Assembly: GCA_963726615.1 (NCBI GenBank)
Contig: CAVSCX010000001.1
Coordinates: forward strand, 88,320 to 152,319
Length of the DNA: 64,000 nt
From: CAWDZK01 sp963726615
GTDB taxonomy: Bacteria; Actinomycetota; Actinomycetes; JACCUZ01
Direction: 5' to 3'
Both the position numbers and the translations under genes were made by a program. Below the pieces are notes generated by a model. The model did not search any database and was not told where the DNA came from. It saw only the letters and a list, made by a program, of their open reading frames with translations. This document shows, in pieces, positions 18,825-28,075 of the stretch (position 1 is the first letter of the stretch; each line of letters begins with the position of its first letter).

Positions 18825-19595
18825 ATGGCCGCCACCTCCGCACCGGGCGTGGCCGGCGACCTGGCCGCGCACCTGCGCGTCGACCGCACCAGCCCGGTCC
18901 CGCTGCACCAGCAGGTCGCGGCCCAGCTCGAGGGCCTCATCGTGGGCGGCCGGCTGCCGCCGGGGGCACGGCTCACCAACGAGGTCGAGCTGGCCGAGGT
19001 GCTGGGCATCTCCCGCCCGACGATGCGGACCGCGATCGCCGCCCTCGTCGACCGCGGCCTGCTGGTGCGCAAGCGCGGCGTCGGCACCCAGGTGGTCCGC
19101 GCGCAGCTGAGCCGGGCCCTCGAGCTGACCAGCCTGCACGACGACCTGCTGCGCGCAGGGCGGCGTCCGACGACGACGGTGCTGGGGCTGGCCGTCTCCG
19201 CCGCAGCCACCGACGTGGCCGACGCCCTCGGCGTCGCGGCGGGGACCGAGGTCACCACCCTGCGCCGGCTGCGGTGCGCCGACGGCGAGCCGATCGCGCT
19301 GATGACCAACCACCTGCCCGTCGGGCTGGTCACCCTGCACGTCGACGCCCTGGTCCTGCACGGGCTCTACGACCTGCTCCGCGCGGCCGGGGTGCGGATC
19401 CGGATCGCGGAGCAGTCGGTGGGCGCCGCCTCGGCCACCGCGGCGCAGGCGCGACAGCTCGGTGAGCGCCGGGGTGCGGCGCTGCTGACGATGACCCGCA
19501 CGGCGTACGACGACGAGGGTCGCCCGGTCGAGCACGGCAACCACGTCTACCGCGGGTCGGCGTACCGCTTCGCCACGACCCTCGTGGAACGCTGA
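18825..19595 (+). CDS. GntR-family (HutC/UTRA) transcriptional regulator
   Basis: 256 aa from the ATG at 18825. The N-terminal winged helix is clear: PLHQQVAAQLEGLI, then LTNEVELAEVLGISRPTMRT and LVRKRGVGTQVV (residues 25-90). The C-terminal UTRA effector domain follows (residues 100-250), with RRLRCADGEPIALMTNHLP as its typical core. UTRA proteins sense sugars or their phosphates. Being divergent from the inositol operon, and followed after 4 bases by an SDR gene, it probably regulates both directions. Confidence 0.88.
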   Translation: MAATSAPGVAGDLAAHLRVDRTSPVPLHQQVAAQLEGLIVGGRLPPGARLTNEVELAEVLGISRPTMRTAIAALVDRGLLVRKRGVGTQVVRAQLSRALELTSLHDDLLRAGRRPTTTVLGLAVSAAATDVADALGVAAGTEVTTLRRLRCADGEPIALMTNHLPVGLVTLHVDALVLHGLYDLLRAAGVRIRIAEQSVGAASATAAQARQLGERRGAALLTMTRTAYDDEGRPVEHGNHVYRGSAYRFATTLVER

Positions 19596-19599
19596 CCCG

Positions 19600-20370
19600 G
19601 TGACGCATCGCCTGTTCGACATCACCGGGTGCACCGCACTGGTCACCGGCTCCAGCCGCGGGATCGGTCACGGCCTGGCCGAGGGCCTGCTCGAGGCCGG
19701 GTGCACCGTCGTGCTCAACGGGCACGACGAGCGGCGGCTCGAGGCGGCCCGCACCGAGCTCGCCGACCGGACCGGCGGCGCCGTGCACGCCGTCGCCTTC
19801 GACGTCACCGACCCGGGCTCCGTGGTCGCCGGGATCACCGCGGTGGAGGAGGTTGCGGGTCCGCTGGACATCCTGGTCAACAACGTCGGCGCCCAGCACC
19901 GCGCACCTCTGCTCGAGTTCCCCGACGAGGACTGGTACCGGTTGGTGCACACGAACCTGACGAGCGCCTTCCTTGTCGGTCGCGAGGTGGCGCGGCGGAT
20001 GGTGCCCCGCGGCACCGGCCGGATCGTCAACATCGTCTCCCTGCAGAGCGAGGTCGCCCGCCCCGGGATCGCGCCGTACGCCGCGACGAAGGGCGCGCTG
20101 AAGATGCTGACCAAGGGCATGTGCGCCGACCTCGCGCCGGCCGGGATCCGGGTCAACGCGGTCGGCCCGGGCTACCTCGCCACCGAGCTCACCGCCGATC
20201 TGGTGGCCGACCCCGAGTTCGACGCCTGGGTGCGGGGCCGCACCCCGGCCGGCCGCTGGGGCGAGATCGGTGACCTGGTCGGCGCCGTGCTGTTCCTCTG
20301 CTCGCCGGCCGCGGACTTCGTCAACGGCCAGACCCTGTACGTCGACGGCGGCATGCTCGCCGTCCTCTAG
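19600..20370 (+). CDS. SDR-family dehydrogenase, gluconate 5-dehydrogenase-like
   Basis: 256 aa with a GTG start 4 bases after the GntR stop. Classical SDR motifs: TGSSRGIGHG at about 17-26, NNVGAQ near 90, catalytic Ser in SLQSEV and Tyr-x3-Lys in YAATKGAL (about 140-160). The overall pattern resembles gluconate 5-dehydrogenase and similar polyol or ketosugar reductases. It likely interconverts an alcohol and a ketone in a sugar acid or cyclitol with NAD(P). It is co-transcribed with the regulator and the next SDR. Confidence 0.82.
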   Translation: MTHRLFDITGCTALVTGSSRGIGHGLAEGLLEAGCTVVLNGHDERRLEAARTELADRTGGAVHAVAFDVTDPGSVVAGITAVEEVAGPLDILVNNVGAQHRAPLLEFPDEDWYRLVHTNLTSAFLVGREVARRMVPRGTGRIVNIVSLQSEVARPGIAPYAATKGALKMLTKGMCADLAPAGIRVNAVGPGYLATELTADLVADPEFDAWVRGRTPAGRWGEIGDLVGAVLFLCSPAADFVNGQTLYVDGGMLAVL

Positions 20371-20393
20371 GCCGACTCGTCGATGGAGGTGGC

Positions 20394-21164
20394 ATGACCG
20401 CGTACCCGAGGTTCGACGTCCCCGGCCAGGTGGCGATGGTGACCGGAGCCGCTCGCGGCCTCGGCCGGGCAGTCGCGCTGGCGCTGGCCGACGCGGGCGC
20501 CGACGTTGCGCTCGGGCTGCGCGACGCGTCCGTCGACTCGGGGCTGGTCGCCGAGATCGAGGCGATGGGCCGACGCGTCCTGCCGCTGCAGTGCGAGGTG
20601 AGCGACATCGCCCAGGTCGGCGCTGCCGTCGACGCGGTGGTCGACCACTTCGGCCGGCTGGACATCCTGGTCAACAACGCCGGCATCGCGCCCGACAACC
20701 CGGCACTCGACGTTGTCGAGGACGACTTCGACCGCACCGTCGCCGTGAACGTCAAGGGCACGTTCTTCGCCAGCCAGGCGGCCGGGCGGGTGATGACCCG
20801 GCAGGGCAGCGGGCGCATCGTCAACATGGGTTCGCAGGCCGGGTCAGTGGCGCTGCCCGGCGAGAGCGTGTACTGCATGACCAAGGCGGCGATCGCGCAC
20901 CTGACCACGTGCCTCGCTGTCGAGTGGGGACCGTACGGCGTCACGGTCAACTGCGTGGCGCCGACGTTCATCCGCACCGACGGCACCGCGCCGGCCCTGG
21001 CCGACCCGGCCTTCGAGGCCGACGTGGTCGAGCGGATCGCGGCACTGCACCGGATCGGCGAGCCGATGGACGTCGCCGGCGCCGTGCTCTACCTCTGCTC
21101 CCCGGCCGCGTCGCTCGTCACCGGGCACACCCTGCTCGTCGACGGGGGGTGGACCGCCCGCTGA
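20394..21164 (+). CDS. SDR-family dehydrogenase
   Basis: 256 aa, ATG behind GGAGGTGG. Motifs: TGAARGLGRAVALA at 17-30, NNAGIAPDNP near 94, Ser in MGSQAGSV and YCMTKAAI as the Tyr/Lys pair, then NCVAPTFIRTDGT. It is a full-length classical SDR paralogous to the gene before it, 23 bases downstream of it. The two may form a sequential or epimerising oxidation-reduction pair on the same substrate, which is inference. Specificity is unknown. Confidence 0.82.
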   Translation: MTAYPRFDVPGQVAMVTGAARGLGRAVALALADAGADVALGLRDASVDSGLVAEIEAMGRRVLPLQCEVSDIAQVGAAVDAVVDHFGRLDILVNNAGIAPDNPALDVVEDDFDRTVAVNVKGTFFASQAAGRVMTRQGSGRIVNMGSQAGSVALPGESVYCMTKAAIAHLTTCLAVEWGPYGVTVNCVAPTFIRTDGTAPALADPAFEADVVERIAALHRIGEPMDVAGAVLYLCSPAASLVTGHTLLVDGGWTAR

Positions 21165-21254
21165 ACCGGCCCCCTGATCCGGCTCGGGACACCTGCCGGT
21201 GACGGTGACGACAACGGTTGCTGACCGCCAGGAAACCTCCCGTTCACATGCCCG

Positions 21255-21268
21255 GTGACCTCGGTCAC
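21255..21268. promoter_or_regulatory. CRP/GlxR-like palindrome
   Basis: GTGACCTCGGTCAC matches GTGA-N6-TCAC, the core recognised by actinobacterial CRP/GlxR proteins. It lies 129 bases before the small gene at 21397 and 91 after the SDR stop. This is a single-site match. Confidence 0.4.
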
Positions 21269-21396
21269 GTCGCACGCTCAGCACCGGCGGTGTGACCTGA
21301 ACGACACCGCCAAATCATGCGTGCGGGCACTCGAGGTGCCGAGACTTGAGGTGTCTGGCGAAGCCTCGTCAGGCCACCTCGCACCGAAGGCATGCC

Positions 21397-21627
21397 ATGA
21401 GTGTCATCCGAACCGCCGCCATCACTCTCCGCTCCACGACGGCCCGTCAGCGCGCAGCTCGCAGCGAGCAGCGCCGGCTGGAGCGCGAGCTCTCGCACTA
21501 CCGGAGCAGCGCCGAGCGCCAGGACCTCTACGCGATCCTCTCCCGGCACACCGCCGAGGAGATCGCCCCGATCGAGCGCATCCTCAACCGCCAGTCCCGC
21601 CCGGGCGGTCTCGCTTACCACCGCTAG
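21397..21627 (+). CDS. small basic helical protein of unknown function
   Basis: 76 aa, ATG at 21397. No known domain is recognised. The sequence is rich in Arg, Glu and Ala and predicted helical (residues 10-65), with RSEQRRLERELSHY and ERQDLYAILSRH giving amphipathic segments; the C-terminus is RQSRPGGLAYHR. Similar short helical proteins occur in actinobacteria without assigned function. GC-rich third positions and a terminator-like hairpin just after support a real gene. A CRP-like palindrome lies upstream. Confidence 0.6.
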   Translation: MSVIRTAAITLRSTTARQRAARSEQRRLERELSHYRSSAERQDLYAILSRHTAEEIAPIERILNRQSRPGGLAYHR

Positions 21628-21669
21628 CAGCTCGCACGGTCCAGCCGGTCGCCCGGCATGGTCCGTGAC

Positions 21670-21711
21670 GCCGGCCCGGGCCACGGGGAACGCTCTCTGG
21701 CCCGGGCCGGC
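21670..21711. terminator. strong bidirectional hairpin between convergent genes
   Basis: A perfect 14-base stem, GCCGGCCCGGGCCA (21670-21683) and its complement (21698-21711), with a 14-base loop lies between the small gene (+) and the response regulator (-). Its position fits a shared terminator. Confidence 0.6.
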
Positions 21712-21857
21712 CGCTGTCGGCGGGGCGCCGCTCCGGTCCGAGCACCGACGACGGCGAAACGACCCGGACCACCTCGCTGTGGCGGCCGGCCGGACGTTGT
21801 GCCGTCGTCAGTGCCGCGGCGACACCGAGAGACGTCAAGCGTCGCAAGCGGTGGGCG

Positions 21858-22498
21858 TCAGGGTCCGGCCAGGCCGGCCTCGCGGGCCCGCACGATCGCC
21901 TGGGCCCGGTCGGCAGCCCCGATCTTGGTGAAGACGTTGGACACGTGGTTGCGCACCGTCTTGTCGGAGAGCACGAGTCGGCGGGCGATCTCGGTGTTGG
22001 AGGCGCCCGTCGCGATCAGCGTGAGCACCTCCTGCTCCCGGTCGGTGAGCATCGGGAACGTCCGGCCCGGTGCCGGCGGTCGGCGGCAAGCAGCCCGAGG
22101 ACCCGCCCGGCGACGTCGTTGCCGAACACCGCCTCGCCGCCGGCGACCGCCCGAACCGCGGCGACGATCCGCTCGCCGGCAGCACCCTTGACCAGGTAGC
22201 CGCGGGCACCCGCCTGGACTGCCGCGTGCACCGACGCGTCGTCGTCGAGCATGGTGAGCACCAGCACCGCCGTGTCCGGCGCGGCCGCGGCCAGCGATCG
22301 CGTGGCCTCCACACCGTGCGTCCCGGTCATGTGCAGGTCCATCAGCACGACGTCCGCCCGCTCCTGCAGCGACACCGCGACCGCCTCGTCACCGTCGCCC
22401 GCCTCCCCGACGACCTCGATGCCGGCCTCCTCGGCCAGGATCCCCACCAGGCCGCGCCGGAAGACCGGATGGTCGTCGGCGACCACGACCCGGATCAC
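21858..22498 (-). pseudogene. NarL/FixJ-family response regulator, one frame break
   Basis: The ATG at 22498 overlaps the kinase stop. The receiver domain is complete: VVVADDHPVFRRG with the acidic pocket, phospho-acceptor Asp in VVLMDLHMTG near residue 54, and Lys in GYLVKGA near 105. The frame is lost near 22070 (one base missing in the linker). The DNA-binding domain then continues in another frame: LTDREQEVLTLIATGASNTE and LVLSDKTVRNHVSNVFTKIG are the LuxR-type helix-turn-helix. Corrected length is about 213 aa, normal for the family. It pairs with the histidine kinase immediately upstream. The break is probably a sequencing indel. Confidence 0.82.
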
Positions 22499-24494
22499 CG
22501 GGGCACCTCTGTCGGCACCGGCAGCTCGGCTTCGACCCGGGTGCCGCGCCCCGGTGAGAAGGTGACGGTGCAGCGCCCGCCGAGCTCCTCGGCCCGTTCC
22601 CGCATCGACGTCAGCCCGGTGCCGGTTCGCTGCGGCGGGCTGCCGCTGCCGTCGTCATGCACGCAGAGGTGCAGCGCCCCGTCGACGTCGAGCGACACCG
22701 CGCAGGTCGTCGCGCCCGCGTGCCGGGCCGCGTTGGTCATCGCCTCGCTGACGATCCGGTACGCCGCCACCTCGACGGCCGGCGGCAGTGCGGGTAGCTG
22801 GGGCGCGGCATGCACGGACACGTGCAGACGGCCGCCGGACCTGCTCGTGAGCAGCTCACCCTGCCGGCGCAGGGCGCCGGCCAGGCCGGCGTCGTCCAGG
22901 GTGGGTGGCCGCAGGTCGGCGACGATCCGGCGGACCTCGTCGACGCATGCTGCGGTCTCGGCCCGCAGCTCGTCGAGGCGACGGTGCTGCCGCCGCGCCG
23001 GGCGACGTCGCGCGCTGCGGTCTCGAGGCTGAGCGAGATGCCGGCCAGTGCGGGGCCCAGGCCGTCGTGCAGGTCGCGGCGGATCCGCCGGCGCTCCTCC
23101 TCGCGGGAGGTCACCACCCGCTCGCGCGAGCGCCGCAGCTCCAGGGTGACCTGCACCCCGTGCGCCGCGACCCCGGCCTGCCGGGCGAAGGCGGTCAGCA
23201 CCCGCGCGTCGGTCGGGGACAGGGAACGTTCGCCAGGCCGCAGGCCGACGACGAGCGTGCCCACGCGGTCGCCGGCGTGCACCAGCGGCAGCTCCTCGGT
23301 GTGGGCGGGGGCGGTGCCGGACCGGGAGGCCGGGTCGGTGTCGCCGGCCAGCCGCACCTCGGCGTACGGCAGCCGCAGGGCGGCGCGGACCGACTCGACG
23401 ATCGCGGGCAGAACCTCGTCGGTGTCCAGCGCTCCGCCCAGCCGGTCGCCGAGCCGGCTCAGGGCGGCCAGCGGGTCGCGCCGGTCGCCGTACAGCATCC
23501 GGTCGACGGCCTGCTGTATCCGGCTGCGGGCACCGGCCAGCGCCAGCGCCACCCCGGCGGCGACAAGGGCCGGGCCGACGCCCGCGGTGGACCGCGCCCC
23601 GACCACGGCCGCGGCGGCGAAGTAGCTGCCGAGCGCGGCTGCGGTCAGCGCCGTGTAGACGACCGCCCGGGACAGCGCGACCTCGATGTCGAACAGGCCG
23701 TGCCGGACGATGCCGACGGCCAGTGCGGCGATGCTGGCGGCGTTGACCGCCAACGCCACCACGTCCGGCCACGGCCCGAACGCCGCGACGGCGGCAAGCA
23801 GCACCGCGGCGACGAACCAGGCGTACTGCTGGCGCGCCGGCCGGTCCGCCCGCCGCATCCGCAGCAGTACCGAGATCGTCGCCGTGGCGCCCAGGGCGAC
23901 GACCGGAACGAACAGAGCCGCCGCGACGCCCATCTGCAGGCTGTCGCGCACGGGCAGGTCCAGCGGGTTGTCGACCGTCGCGAACCCGCTGTCGTCCACG
24001 GTCGTCTGGGTTGTGGCGGCCAGAACCATGATGGCCGGCACCGCGAGCAGCGCGCCGCGAGCGGGCCACCGCCACCGTGGCGAGGGCAGCTCGCCGTGCG
24101 GGAACAGCACCGGCAGCGCGGCGATGAGCACCAGGAAGCCCGGCAGCCACAGGACGGCAGCGGCCACGACGGCGGGTGTCGCCGCCGGCAGGCTGCCTGG
24201 GTCGGTGTCCACGGCGTAGGTGGCGTACTCCAGGGCCACCGAGCTGACGGCAGCGGACAGGCCGCCCACGGACATCAGCACGCCGAGCAGGTTGGCCGGC
24301 TGCGCCCGCAGCACCAGCGCCCCGACCAGCGCCAGGCTGAGCCCGCCGAGCCAGGTGCTGGCCTGGTTGCCGGCGACGAACCGCTCGACGCTGCTGCCGT
24401 TGGCGCCCGCCAGCGCAACGGTGGCCGCGGAGAGCGCGCCGCCGGCCCCCGCCACCAGGACGGGGGCCGACCGGAGCGCGCGGGCGGCGGCCAC
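22495..24494 (-). pseudogene. NarL-type sensor histidine kinase, one frame break
   Basis: The start taken is GTG at 24494 (GGAG upstream, 5 bases past the previous stop); an ATG at 24542 is the longer alternative. About 8-10 membrane segments fill the first 300 residues. A GAF-like cytoplasmic part follows (DTDEVLPAIVESVRAALRLP). The HisKA_3 dimer domain has the phospho-His in RRIRRDLHDGLGPALAG. The frame breaks near 22980 (one base missing) inside this helix. The other frame carries EVRRIVADLRPPTLDD and the ATPase domain (EAMTNAARHA, DDGSG, GTGLTSMRERAEELGG). It phosphorylates the regulator it overlaps. The signal is unknown. Confidence 0.82.
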
Positions 24495-24498
24495 GCGG

Positions 24499-25200
24499 TC
24501 ATTCTCCGCCGCGGCGACGGATCCGACGAGGTGTTCGGACATACCCCGTGACGACCGCCCAGGCGAGCACGAGGCCGGCGGCCAGCGCAGCCCCGTGCCC
24601 GAGCCGACCGAGCCCGGCGACGAGGTCGAGCCCGACGAAGGCGACGCTGAGCAGGACGGCGATCCGCGGCACGTACGGCGACCGCCACAGCGCCACGTCC
24701 ATCGCTACGGTTCCGACCAGCGCGCCGCCGAGGAACATCACGAACAGCACGGCGCCGGGCAGCCCGGCGTCGGTGACGTCGAGGATCGCCTTCGCGGCCG
24801 GGCGGTCGCCGCTCCCCAGCGCCCACCGGGCGGCCAGCTCCACACCGTGGATCGCGGCGAGGCCGGCCATCGCGCCGGTCAGGGCCACGACCGCGGCACC
24901 GGTGAGCCGGCGGGAGTGCGAGCGGGCGAGCCTGGCCATCACGAGGAACCCGCCGACGAGGAAGGGGATCGCGAGCAGGCCGGCTGCCTGGGACCAGTCC
25001 ATCCGGTCCGGGTGTGCCACCCACCAGTCGAGCCGAGCCGCGGTCTCCTTCTGCGGCGGCTCGCAGACGAACTCGACGACCTGCAGGGCGGCGCCGGTCA
25101 CGAGCAGGGTCGCGGCGACCCAACGGCCGGCGCCGGTGATGGGTGCGACGTGGGGGTCCGGAGTGCTGTTCGCGGTGTGGTTGTCGACGACGACGGTCAC
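24499..25200 (-). CDS. six-helix membrane protein of unknown function
   Basis: 233 aa from the GTG at 25200, chosen for AGGAGG five to six bases upstream; an upstream start at 25233 would add 11 residues. Six hydrophobic segments are seen, including WVAATLLVTGAALQVVEF, LLAIPFLVGGFLVMA and AALAAGLVLAWAVVTGYV. No domain is recognised. It ends just before the sensor kinase, so it is probably in the same operon and might take part in signalling, which is inference. Confidence 0.65.
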   Translation of the reverse strand: MTVVVDNHTANSTPDPHVAPITGAGRWVAATLLVTGAALQVVEFVCEPPQKETAARLDWWVAHPDRMDWSQAAGLLAIPFLVGGFLVMARLARSHSRRLTGAAVVALTGAMAGLAAIHGVELAARWALGSGDRPAAKAILDVTDAGLPGAVLFVMFLGGALVGTVAMDVALWRSPYVPRIAVLLSVAFVGLDLVAGLGRLGHGAALAAGLVLAWAVVTGYVRTPRRIRRRGGE

Positions 25201-25374
25201 GGTGTCCTCCTGGGGGCGAGGTGGTGCTGACACGACGAGGGTCGCCGCGGTCGCGTCCCGGGCGCACGGGAGGACGGTCCTGACTTCCGGCCGGGACGTG
25301 CGGCCGCGGTCCGCCGGCGCAGGGGAGGTCGCGTCGACGCGGCGGTCAGGAAGGCCGGCGGCGACTCGCGGCGG

Positions 25375-26115
25375 TCAGGAGCGGGCCGGGCTGTCCTCGT
25401 CCACGCGGACGCCGTCGGTTGCCGCCGTGGTGCCGGCGCGGGGCGCGTCGGTGCGGTCGTCCCACGGCGGGACGACGTCCTCGGCCGGCGCGCAGATCGT
25501 CCGGCAGTCGGCGATGACGTCGGTGAGCAGTCGGCGCAGGACGGCGTCCGGGTCGGTGACCCCGGACTCGGCGATGGCATGCACGGCGAGGCCGACCGTG
25601 TGGGGCGCCGCCCACCGGCGGAAACCCCGCACGGACACCCCGGTACGGCGGACGAAGTGGTGCCCCCACGTCGCGGCCTGGGGCGCCGCGTCGAGCGCGC
25701 CGACGCTGGCGCGCTCGAGGTCGCCGACAAGCCGGCCGTCGAGCTCGGCCAGGACGCAGTCAGCGGTGAGCACCGCGACGGCCAGGGCGTTCTGCCGTTC
25801 GGCCGACGCGAGCGGCAGGGCGACGGTGGCGCAGCGGTGGGCGATGCGTGCGTCCATCCGCGGATCGTCGCCGGCGAGGCCGACGACCGAGGGGATGTAC
25901 GTCGTGAGCTCGTGGCGGTGGTCGTCGCTGGTGTGGTCGTTCACGAGCCGCGCGAGCTCGCCGAGCAGCGGATGGGTGCACCTCGGGTGGTCGCTCCACC
26001 GTTCGCCGGCCAGGACCGAGGCCATCTCCATGAAGCACGCGCCCTTGCGCTGGCTGCGGTGCTTGCCCCGCGACAGGATCGGGATGCCGTCCGGCGGCGC
26101 TGCGGTACGGAGCAT
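25375..26115 (-). CDS. conserved actinobacterial protein of unknown function (Cys-containing KGACFMEMAS motif)
   Basis: 246 aa from the ATG at 26115 behind AGGGAGA. I recognise no functional domain. The N-terminal region RGKHRSQRKGACFMEMAS is strikingly conserved-looking, and it is followed by WSDHPRCTHPLLGELARLVN, then a mostly helical domain with SVVGLAGDDPRMD and IAHRCATVALPLAS. The C-terminal 35 residues are acidic and proline-rich. It is cytoplasmic, with no signal or membrane segment. It is monocistronic, 174 bases from the membrane protein. Related proteins are common in high-GC actinobacteria and are annotated as hypothetical. Confidence 0.6.
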   Translation of the reverse strand: MLRTAAPPDGIPILSRGKHRSQRKGACFMEMASVLAGERWSDHPRCTHPLLGELARLVNDHTSDDHRHELTTYIPSVVGLAGDDPRMDARIAHRCATVALPLASAERQNALAVAVLTADCVLAELDGRLVGDLERASVGALDAAPQAATWGHHFVRRTGVSVRGFRRWAAPHTVGLAVHAIAESGVTDPDAVLRRLLTDVIADCRTICAPAEDVVPPWDDRTDAPRAGTTAATDGVRVDEDSPARS

Positions 26116-26341
26116 GGTCGTCTCCCTGGTGACGTCCGACTCTGTCGCCAGTGTGCGCCTCCCGCGGGTGTGATCACCACCCCTACCGATGGCCCGCGGG
26201 AGCCGGCCGCTGGCGCCTCGAGGGCTCAGTCGCGGCTGGGCCCGTCGGAGCCTTCCGCGGCCGCCACCCGGGTCGGCCAGCGGTCGAACTCGAGATGGTG
26301 GCGACACCGCCGCCGGCATCCCGGCCGCCGTCGCCGGGTTG

Positions 26342-27412
26342 TCAGTCCTCCTCGCTCCAGGTGGCCCCGAGGTTCGGCAGCACCGACGTGACCCGAAGCT
26401 CGGGTCGCAGCGCCCGGCCGCCGGTGTCCGAGCTCAGCACGGCGTAGCCGTAGGCGGTCCGATGCCACCAGATCAGGCGGTCGTCCGCGGTCCAGCCCAT
26501 CAACCTGTCGTTGGCCGGTCGGGTCAGCACGTCTGTGGCATTCCCGTCGGTCGAGTCCAGGACGAGCCACCGACGCTGCCCTCCCGACGTGGACGCCGGA
26601 GCGCTCATGACGAAGTGAGACAGGTCCGGTGCGGCCGCCCACCCATGGGCCAGAACGACGTCTTCGTGCACGAAGACTCCGCGGTCAGCCCGTGGACTCG
26701 GCACGAGGTCGACGCGGGTGGCTCCCTTGCCGTCCAGCACGAGCAGGCCCGACCCGTCGTCGCTCCACACCGCCGGTACCAGGGCACCGGACGCAGCGGT
26801 GGTGGTCACCGCCAGAGATGTCGGCGGGGTCCCGTCGAGAGGCACCAGGCGGAGCTCGATGGCGTCTACCTGGTTGTCCGCGGCGTACGCCAACGTGCGG
26901 CCGTCGGGCGACACGGAGACCTGGTGGTGCTGCTTGTCGGCGAGGTCGAGCTCCGTGACGGCGCGGTCGGCGCCGCGCACCAGCGTCGCCCGCCCGGGTC
27001 CGCCGAAGGACAGCACCGTCCCGCGGGCGGACAAGGTCGGCAGCGCTCCCGGGAGCGACTCGGTCGTGACGGGAACGTGGGCCGCTCGTCCTCCGGCAGT
27101 CACCAGCCAGGTGTCGCCGGTGTCCACGTCCGTCACGGCCAGCGCCGCCCGGTCCAGGCCTTCCGCGGATGTCGCGGGCAGGTCGACGGCCGGGACCGTC
27201 GAGCGACTCGCGGGAGGCGCGGCCGTCGGCTCTGACGGCGCCGACAGCAGCGCGGCCACCACCGCGACAGCCACCACGGGAGCGGCGACCGCCGCCACCC
27301 GCCGCCGCCGACGGAGCACCTGTCGGCGAGCACCCACCCGCGCGCCGAGGTCGACGACTCTCACGTCATCGGCGACGCGCTGCAGGGCGCTTCGCAGCTG
27401 CTGGTCGGTCAT
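26342..27412 (-). CDS. membrane-anchored beta-propeller protein, probable anti-sigma/sensor partner
   Basis: 356 aa with the ATG overlapping the sigma factor stop (ATGA). A short cytoplasmic segment (residues 1-35) is followed by one membrane helix, RVAAVAAPVVAVAVVAALL (about 38-56). The extracellular part is rich in beta strands with TolB/propeller-like repeats (VSVSPDGRTLAYAADN, VWSDDGSGLLVLDG). Overlap with a SigE-family sigma gene argues for a regulatory link, but no zinc-finger anti-sigma motif is visible, so the anti-sigma role is inference. It has no hydrolase motifs. Confidence 0.7.
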   Translation of the reverse strand: MTDQQLRSALQRVADDVRVVDLGARVGARRQVLRRRRRVAAVAAPVVAVAVVAALLSAPSEPTAAPPASRSTVPAVDLPATSAEGLDRAALAVTDVDTGDTWLVTAGGRAAHVPVTTESLPGALPTLSARGTVLSFGGPGRATLVRGADRAVTELDLADKQHHQVSVSPDGRTLAYAADNQVDAIELRLVPLDGTPPTSLAVTTTAASGALVPAVWSDDGSGLLVLDGKGATRVDLVPSPRADRGVFVHEDVVLAHGWAAAPDLSHFVMSAPASTSGGQRRWLVLDSTDGNATDVLTRPANDRLMGWTADDRLIWWHRTAYGYAVLSSDTGGRALRPELRVTSVLPNLGATWSEED

Positions 27413-27924
27413 GGGGTCGCCTCCTCCGAGGCCATCAGTTCGGGTACGACTCGGCGCAGGTGCGACAGTCCTCGGGCGTTCTGGCTGCGGACGGTGCCGA
27501 CCGAGCACCCGAGCAGCCTGGCCGCTTCACTCTCGGAGCGGTCGTCGAAGTGGCGCAGCACGATCACCGCACGCTGGCGGGGGGGCAGCTCCTGCAACGC
27601 GACGCGCAGCGTCTCGGTCAGCGCAATGGCGTCGGCGAGGTCCGGGCTCGCCGTGCGCCGCGGCTCCGGCAGGTCGGCCGTCAGGACCTCGACGACCTTG
27701 CGCCGCCGCCACCACGAGACATGCTCCCGGTAGAGCACGGTGCGGACGTACGGCTCCGGGTCGCCGCCGGACACCAGGCGGGACCAGCGCATGCTGGCCT
27801 TCACCAGGGCTGACTGCACCAGGTCCTCGGCCAGGTGCTGGTCACCGGTCAGCAGGAAGGCCGACCGCAGCAGGGCACCGGTCCGCGCGGCTACGAAGGC
27901 GTCGAACGAGCCGTCGTCCTCCAC
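27409..27924 (-). CDS. SigE-family ECF RNA polymerase sigma factor
   Basis: 171 aa from the GTG at 27924, typical for this short ECF group. Region 2: FDAFVAARTGALLRSAFLL and DQHLAEDLVQSALVKA (residues 7-45). Region 4: ELPPRQRAVIVLRHFDD, then SEAARLLGCSVGTVRSQNAR (about 112-150), the -35-binding helix-turn-helix. It directs RNA polymerase to a small regulon. It is co-transcribed with and overlaps the membrane beta-propeller gene, the usual layout of a sigma factor and its controller. GGAGGAGG lies somewhat far upstream of the start. Confidence 0.88.
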   Translation of the reverse strand: MEDDGSFDAFVAARTGALLRSAFLLTGDQHLAEDLVQSALVKASMRWSRLVSGGDPEPYVRTVLYREHVSWWRRRKVVEVLTADLPEPRRTASPDLADAIALTETLRVALQELPPRQRAVIVLRHFDDRSESEAARLLGCSVGTVRSQNARGLSHLRRVVPELMASEEATP

Positions 27925-28075
27925 CGCACCTGCCTCCTCCGTCCGCGCGCACCTCGCAGTCCACCGCTCACACCGCGTCACCGGCCCAGCAGGGTGGCGG
28001 ATCCATGTCAGCGCATCCGTGCCGCCTGCGCCAGCCGAGGATCTGCCGCGCCCGGTGAGGGGACGCGACGACCCG

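Noticed and set aside
22495..24150. Separate 551-aa protein upstream of the response regulator
   Set aside because: Only its last 190 or so residues are kinase-like; they continue the sensor kinase from the other frame, so a single frame-broken gene is the better reading.
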